From Neurospora tetraspora (taxonomy: Eukaryota > Ascomycota > Sordariomycetes > Sordariales > Sordariaceae): a stretch of DNA of 64,000 nucleotides. Below the pieces are notes generated by a model. The model was given only the letters and a program-made list of their open reading frames with translations. It had not been told where the DNA came from and ran no database searches. The translations under genes and the position numbers were made by a program. The stretch spans positions 434,001 to 498,000 of the forward strand of contig NW_026944389.1 of NCBI RefSeq assembly GCF_033439725.1, in the 5' to 3' direction. Shown here piece after piece: positions 57,631 to 64,000 of this stretch. Position 1 is the stretch's first letter. The number at the start of each line of letters is the position of its first letter.

Positions 57631-58424
57631 TAGTCTTTGGCCTAGGGGAAGGGAGAAGCAGGAGCAACGAACGGGGTGAGGCGGCGAGCTGAGGTGTGTC
57701 AGTCAGACTAAGAGGTTGTATGTGGTGGCTGAAAGGAGCTATTCGATGTCAAGGGATCATCTTGTGGCTGGCTGGCATGTTAGGCTCGGTTTGTTTGTTT
57801 GGAGCATAAAGGCATTGTTGGATCCATCAAGGATGTCCATAGAGGGAGGGGTCTGGTAGACTCAAAAAATGATACCATTTTTCTGTCATGCGAATGTACC
57901 TCGTCGTTTGAAGATGTCCTGATGTGGTTTTAGACACGATGGCTAAACTCCGTGTCGAAGATGGTCGATATGTAGAGAGGTAAACAGAGCCGGCACAACA
58001 CAAGACGGGACACCCACGTCCCACGATTTTAGCAACAGAAGATCCCATGAACACAACCAGGTGAGCAAAGATGTACATTGGATGATGTAGTTTTATCGTT
58101 CCGCCGACTTGCTATTCCAAAACCAGGACCAGGACCAGGCCTTCTAGACCCGTATATAAAATAAATCGGTGTGTTTAAAACCCGTAAAAGAAGATCTACA
58201 AGAACTATAAGGTACTTTGCTGTACTACTAGTAAAAACATACGAAAAGAAATAAGCGCGGGCTTTCCGAGACCATGATACCATAGGTAGCATCCATTCCT
58301 CTATCCATTCATTAGACTACCTCCCAGCCTTACTACCGTATCCTCGCGTGGTATCTTCTTCGCTCTTGTATCTACCTCTTCAACTCCTCTTCAACTCCTC
58401 TTCAACTCCTCTTCAACGCTCACC
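57631..58424. other. Convergent 3' intergenic region
   Basis: No gene seen. The last part (58375-58417) holds a tandem repeat of CTCTTCAACTCC. Confidence 0.5.
58375..58417. repeat. 12-bp tandem repeat next to the Sec7 stop
   Basis: Nearly four copies of CTCTTCAACTCC, 8 bp downstream of the stop codon of the minus-strand gene. Confidence 0.8.
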
Positions 58425-61400
58425 TCACCTCGCCATATCCTCCCCTTCCCCCTCCGGGCCCTCCCCTTCCCCCTCCTGCACCCGCATCGTCTCAACAGTC
58501 ATCGTCGAAATGACGCTCTCCCCCCTATAATGCCCGTGTCCCGCGGGCATCCCCCCATTCACACTCAACCCATCCTGCTGCTTTCCCCCGGAGCCAGAGC
58601 CGGCGGAAACCAACCCCTCAATCCCCAACCCCACCTCCCCCACCCGTCTCAACACCCCCAGCAACGCCTGCCTAAGTTCCCTCTCCCCCTGTCCCAACTC
58701 CTTCCCCAACAACTCAATCACGACGGGGTACAGCTCATTCAGATGTTTCTTGAAATCTTCTTCTCCAAAACCCCTCCCTTCTTTCAATTCTCCTCCTTTT
58801 TCGGTGTTGTTGTTAACGCCCCCAGCAAACCCATTAAGCACCTCCACCACCACCGGCCTCCAAGCCTGGATATTCCTATGCTGACTCTCCTCCTCCAGGG
58901 AAACATAGCCGCGGACGATATCCAAACAAAGCGGGACCAGCGCGCGCTCCACATCGCCCTTTGACGCCAGGCGTTCGGGGCTGGTGTCGGCGAACATGCG
59001 GAATAGGATGGAGACGTACACCGCTGCGCTTCCTGATTCCTGCTTGAGTAGATTGGGGGGTTGTTTCATGAACCCTTCCCTCCATAGTCTCATCCTCAAA
59101 TCCTTATCGGCGTTGAACCGCTTGGCGAACAAGTAGGAGCGCTTGAGGAGGGACATGAGCTTGAGGAGTAAAGGAGAGGGGATGTGGCTGTAGACAGAGT
59201 CGTTGGAGAATAACTCCTGGACGGTTTCGATCATGAGCAGCTGCAGGACGCAGCGACTGATGATGCGGTTGAAGAAGCGGCGGCGGGCGGCGGTGACGAC
59301 GGGCGGCTGTTGTTGGAGGGGGTTGGACGGCTTGAATTCTTCGAGGCCTACTCCCCCGCCGGGGCTGTTGGGCGGGTGCGAGGAGAGGGCGGTGGAGGCC
59401 GTGAGGCGGTTGTGCACGGAGGAGTGGGAGTCTTCTTCGGTGCCAATGCCACCGTTGGTGTGGGGGGTTTGGTGGTGGATGGAGGAGGTTTCGGAGGCGG
59501 CGTCGTCGGCGCCGTTGATTTTGAGGGAGCGGGTGTCGGCGTCGGCGCTGTCGGCCGAGGGGCTGAGTTGGCTGGTGTAGTCGAGGCCGTTTGACGCTGA
59601 CAAAGGAGTAGAGATGGTGGCCGCTTTGAACAGTTGGTGGGCGGTGGTCTTGTCGAACAATTCGCAGAAGGTGTCGACGATCTTTTGCCAGTGTTCGTGG
59701 GTGAACTTCTCGACGTTTTGGAGGATCAACGTCTGCAGACAGTTGCTGCCGATGCGAGCGATGGTGTCGTTCTCCTGTAGGATGCAGAGCGCCAAAAGCT
59801 CGAGGAACCGGTCGAGCATGTACTCTAGGGGGTTGAAGTAGTGCGTGAACAGGGTGATCATGTTCCGCAAGGCTTGGATCATGGTAGTAGACAACCAGAC
59901 CGACAGCTCCTCGTGGCTGAGGGCGTTGGACATTTCGGGCTTGGACCGTAGAACCATGAAGATGGGGTACAGCTGCTGCCTCCACAAGATGTCCCAGAAC
60001 CCAAGCGGGAACGTAGCTCCATACTTGAGTAGGGCATCAAAGAAGTAGTTGAGGGCGTTCGATCGTACTTCCAAATCCTCACCAGTCATGAGAACATCAT
60101 GGAAGGCAAACAAAACAGGGAACCAGAACCCTTCCTCGACCGACGTGCCCGTCTGTTGACCAGCCGGCTTAGTGGCAGTATTGAGAGCCATCTCGGCAGC
60201 GTTCGCGTCCGAGTTCTGCTTTTGCGACAGTGGGCACTCCGGTGTCTTGAGCATCTTGGGAATAATACTCTTGAGCGTCTCCATCGCCTGCAGACTCTTC
60301 TTCTGGAACTTCATGTTCTTGGAAAACTCGGTCAAGCAGACGATCAAATCGGTAAACGCGCCCTGGGTAATGACCACGCCGAAGCGCGTCTTGTACACAT
60401 GTAGCACGTTCTCATAGGCCAGGTTGACAATGCTCTCGTACTGGTCCTTGGCGGCAACGGTAAAGACACCAAACATGGTCCTCCAGCCAGAACGGATCTT
60501 GTCCCCCTTGGCCTGAATCATCTGGATCAGACATCTCAAAATCATGTCCTTGACCGTGATGTTGTTCGAGTTGGACATGACGTGCTCAAAAGGCTTCAGG
60601 AAATCCTTCTGGAACTTGAAACCGGCCAACTCCTCAATCTCCATGAAGCGCATGGACAGCTGACGCAGCGAGTCGAGAGCAAAGAACACAATAGCGGCAT
60701 TGACGTGACATCCAACGCGGTTGAAGTGCTCGCCCAACACATCCCAGATGTTGGTCCACTCGAACCTCACACGCGTCATGTTGTAGTACGAAATCTCGAC
60801 AATCTTCTGCAGACTGTAGGTGCGTGGCGAATCGTTTGACCCAGACACCTTGATCTCGTCCCAGCTGACTTCGGTCAGGGCGCGGGCAAAGTGTACAATG
60901 GCCTCGCCGCTCAGGTGAGCGGTATTGGTGAAGATACGGTCGACGCTCTTGATGACCTCGTCGGATCGGCTTTCGAGGGCAATCTCCATGGAGACACCCT
61001 GGGGGGCGGTGTTGGATCGTGGACGGTGGCGCTTGGCGGCCATGGACTTGCGGGAATCGGTGGAATCGGTTCCCGGTGAAGGAACGAAACGGGCCTTGGA
61101 GACGTCGGGGACGGTGCTCTCATCAACACCACCGGAGATGAGCTGTAGACGATCCAGCTGGCTGATGCACAGAAGAACATCCTTCCACGATTCCTTGAGA
61201 AGGTTGCCTTCTGTCTGACCGAGCTCGAGAATCACCTTGAGGGCCTCGACGTTCTTAGCCTGGATCTCTTGAGGGTTGTTGAGATTGGCTGTATTCTTGA
61301 GCGCCGAGATGAACGCCTCCCTAGGAGTGCTGAGGTCAAAGAAGCAAGCGATCTTGGTCGCGAGCTTCATACCCTCCAGACACAGTTTGTTCATGTCCAG

Positions 61401-64000
61401 GTTATGTGTCTTTTGCATCTGACTCGACAAGGCCGAGAAAAAGGACATCCACGTCACATCAAACATAGGCGACACATGCTTGAACGAGGTGGCAGGGATG
61501 AACTTGATGCCGCCCATCTTCTGAGCGTTCTTCCGTTGACTCCGATACAAGTCCTTGAAGAGCTGCTCTGACCGAAGAGCGATTTCCTCCGATTGCTGAG
61601 CATACGCCTCCCTCTGCAAGTCGCGGCCAACGTTGGAGAAGGCCTGGCCAAGTCCAGCAGCCAGACCGGTGGACTGTGCTGGAAGGGTTCCCGCCGCAGC
61701 CGCCGCTTCCCGCTCACTCTTGAGAACAATCTCATTTTTCGCAATGTCATCGTAGATGCTGATGAGGTACTCGTCCGGAAGGTTGGCGTTATCGTTGATA
61801 CCGCGGTTGTTCTTGATGAAATCCTCCTTGGTCATGCGCCTGACAATCTTGCTGCTGTGGAGATCCGTGTTCAACATGATGACCGAGTACGCAAGCACGT
61901 AAGGGGTGTCGGCGTTGGCAAAGGCCTTGGGGTTGCCCAGCATGTATCGGTTGGCAAACTTGAGCATGAAGCGATCGATCTTTTGAGCCTCGCCGGGCAA
62001 GCGGAAAGCCTGGAGGAACTGGCGTAGGGCATCCACGAAGCGCTTCTTGGTAAAGTCCATGGTATCGACAAATGCGTGCATGATGTCTATGTTCTTCTGA
62101 TCACCCTCACCGAGGTATTCGCCGATCTGAGCCTTATCCAGCCTCTCCTCGCTGATGAGGAACTTGGCAATGGCCTCGGGCGTGTCTTGGGGGATGAAGC
62201 CTTCCTTCAACAACAGCTTGATGCCGTTCTTGGGCTTGTAGTTGAAGACGCGGATAGCATTGCCGAGAGCCGTCTTCCTTTGCTTTTCCTTCTCCAGCTG
62301 GTCGGGGTCATCGTCAAGCAGCGGTGTTGACGGCATGGTCGGTGTGTCGAGACGGGATAGGGACTCGCCCATGATGGAGGGGTCCATAGACTCGCGAATC
62401 TCATCGCTTGACGGCCGCCTCTCGGAGATGCCAGTTCCCGTAGTGATGACCTCTGGGCGCCCTGGATGGGACCAGTTGAGAAGCGACCTAAGCGTCTCAA
62501 CAAGGGAATCCAGGGCTTGCCTCTTCAAAACATAGTCCTTGGGAATATCACCATCGGTGTCGGTATTCTGGGCAATCAGGGCAACGGTAAGTGGTGGCGG
62601 CAAAACATTGCGCATCTGCCACTCGCTTGCGGACCCATACTTGGAATGGTTCTCCTCGTACTGTTGCTCCTGCAGTGCCGTAACGGTAGTTGAAGACGTC
62701 GCAAATTTGGACAAGTCCTCAACGATCCTCTGGAAAATGTTGTCGACATTTCTGTCGCAATCGTAATTAAGGTAGAATTCGACTAACGCACGGGGGTCCT
62801 CGCATAGCCTCTTGAGGATCCCGACAAAGGCGAGCTTCTGGGACAAGGGGGCGGTCCTCCGCGCCAAAAGGGCTAGGTAGATTTCGTTCAAGAAAACCTC
62901 AATCTCTTTCTGTTACCGTGTTAGCATCCATTATGCCTTATACAACAGAACAGCACATCACGAACCTTGAAGGGTGCCCTCATGTACTTGAGCATAAGCC
63001 AAAAGATCTCACAGCAAATATTAAATACTCTATCGACCGAGCTAGCCCCGTTCCGTGTGATACTCAAACACAGGTAGTACTTTGTGGCCTGCAAAAAGCT
63101 GGTGGGCTCGTTGTTCTTGGTATTGGTGATGGTACAGTAGGGCGAAGTGAAAACAGAAATGTTGTTGTTGAGAAGGGTATGGATGAGGTGGAGGGAGATG
63201 AGCTTGGACCGCATGGGCTGGCCGCGAAGGTCGTAGAGCTGATCGGGCGGCAGGGTCTTGGTCGAGAGGTTGCAGAAGGAGCGGAAGACGAGGTAGGCGT
63301 CGCGGATGTACACTTCGTCCTCGGCGTCTAGCGACTCCGGGCTGTCCTCCTGGGAGCTCTCGGGCACGCTCTGTTCGGACACAGACCTCGCAGGCTTCCT
63401 GTTGGGTTTTAGCTGGGTGACCATGGTGGGGCCGTCTCCTAGGTTGGAGTCGTCGAAGCTCTTGCGGTGCTCGAGGTCCTTGAGGGTAAGCTTGGGACCC
63501 TCGCCGTTGCCATCCCCATGTTGTGGTTGCGACTCCTGCGCATCTTCGTGGGTAGCCTCTTCTTGGTCCCCATTGCCCTCCTCTTGTGTGGAATTCTGAC
63601 CATCAGACGACCCGTTGACGTTGAAGCTGCTCTGGCTCGGCTTCAGCTTGCTCAGGTTGGCGCGGGCCTCCCTCATATGCAGTCTTGTGTTGACTCTCTC
63701 AAACACGGTTCCGACCATTTGTGTGAGGGTACCCTGGGCGACCTGCTGGTTTGCCGTACTCCTGGAAAGGAGGAAGATGTTGTAGACCTGGCGCACCGCC
63801 TTGAGCAGACCGGCGCCGTGGACGACAATCTTGTCATTGAGAACGGCGGCCAAGAGGGACTTGACAATCTGTAGCTGGATCTCGACCAGGGTGGCCTCAC
63901 CCTGGAAGCAGTCGCAGATGGTGTCGATGGCGCGTTCGATTAGGGGAGGGTATTGCTGCTGTGGTTGGCCATCCTCGCTCGCCGCGGCGGACTGGCCGGA
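58425..64000 (-). CDS. sec7: Golgi Arf guanine nucleotide exchange factor Sec7/BIG (N-terminus off the window)
   Basis: Model: complement(join(58425..62909, 62966..>64000)), 1839 aa in the window. It is the large exchange factor that loads GTP on Arf1 at the trans-Golgi. N-terminal DCB region: IDTICDCFQGEATLVEIQLQ and onward. The HUS box is FYLNYDCDRNVDNIFQRI (about residue 385). The Sec7 domain (about 575-765) holds FNYKPKNGIKLLLKEGF, the catalytic-Glu motif FRLPGEAQKIDRFM and YSVIMLNTDLHS. Downstream HDS regions include SWDEIKVSGSNDSPRTYSLQ and FWDILWRQQLYPIF. The C-terminal 120 residues are Gly/Glu-rich and variable. The 56-nt intron (62910-62965) joins MRAPFK to KEIEVFLNEIYL. All key motifs are intact. 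Only the first part of the N-terminus lies beyond 64000. Confidence 0.95.

Noticed and set aside
59104-59985. Minus-strand frame of 293 codons inside sec7
   Set aside because: It lies in another frame of a conserved Sec7 exon and is Pro/Arg/His-rich, as shadow frames in GC-rich DNA are.
1-64000. 5S rRNA genes, telomere repeats, CRISPR arrays
   Set aside because: None seen. Dispersed 5S genes were looked for by their conserved start and not found; there are no TTAGGG arrays, and CRISPR is not expected in a fungus.

Overview
Organism. The window reads as nuclear DNA of a filamentous ascomycete, most likely Sordariales and perhaps Neurospora or a close relative. The evidence is short GT-AG introns (mostly 55-110 nt), recognisable fungal housekeeping genes on the right, a Pezizomycotina-type rhodopsin-domain membrane protein, and C-to-T decay at CpA sites in duplicated DNA that looks like repeat-induced point mutation (RIP). 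The genus is an inference.

Left block (about 1-49.7 kb). This is an accessory, fast-changing block built mainly from one paralogous family that I do not recognise. Five members have intact spliced bodies: 3262-4609, 13110-14820, 18863-20986, 22442-24392 and 40591-42006. About ten more are tails, truncated copies or scrambled relics. The full architecture is: (1) a variable N-terminus, sometimes rich in Q, N and P; (2) a short helical motif exon ending around YWxxxG at a phase-1 intron; (3) a core with the motifs LGQTRPI, DEWxRR and GFSQ, then MSLxxxxGW; (4) an exon of exactly 81 nt in four of the five members, starting near SKA; (5) a last exon opening with a TKxxNxxTN-like motif, followed by a disordered, acidic, NLS-bearing tail. 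Several tails are cut by in-frame TAG, TAA or TGA codons, yet the same frame stays coding-like beyond them. Paralogue comparison shows CAG in one copy where the other has TAG. Segmental duplications, a 587-bp element with 42-bp terminal inverted repeats, a large inverted repeat and a tRNA-like sequence are interspersed. The only clearly unrelated gene of recognisable type in this block is a seven-helix rhodopsin-domain protein (30614-31996, minus).

Right block (50.1-64 kb). This is dense, conserved and intact: a Fip1 polyadenylation factor, a GLFG nucleoporin of the Nup49/p58 type, an HSM3/PSMD5-like proteasome chaperone, the RNA polymerase III subunit Rpc31/RPC7, and the Golgi Arf-GEF Sec7 (running off the right edge). 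Two pairs are divergent with short shared promoters (51473-51907 and 56136-56730). These genes have no evident functional link to the family cluster.

How it fits together. The family members look nuclear (NLS clusters) and may bind nucleic acid (RGG-type stretches), but their function is unknown. They appear to have spread by local duplication and to be decaying by CpA-to-TpA mutation. The sharp change at about 49.7 kb marks the border between this lineage-specific cluster and the conserved chromosome.
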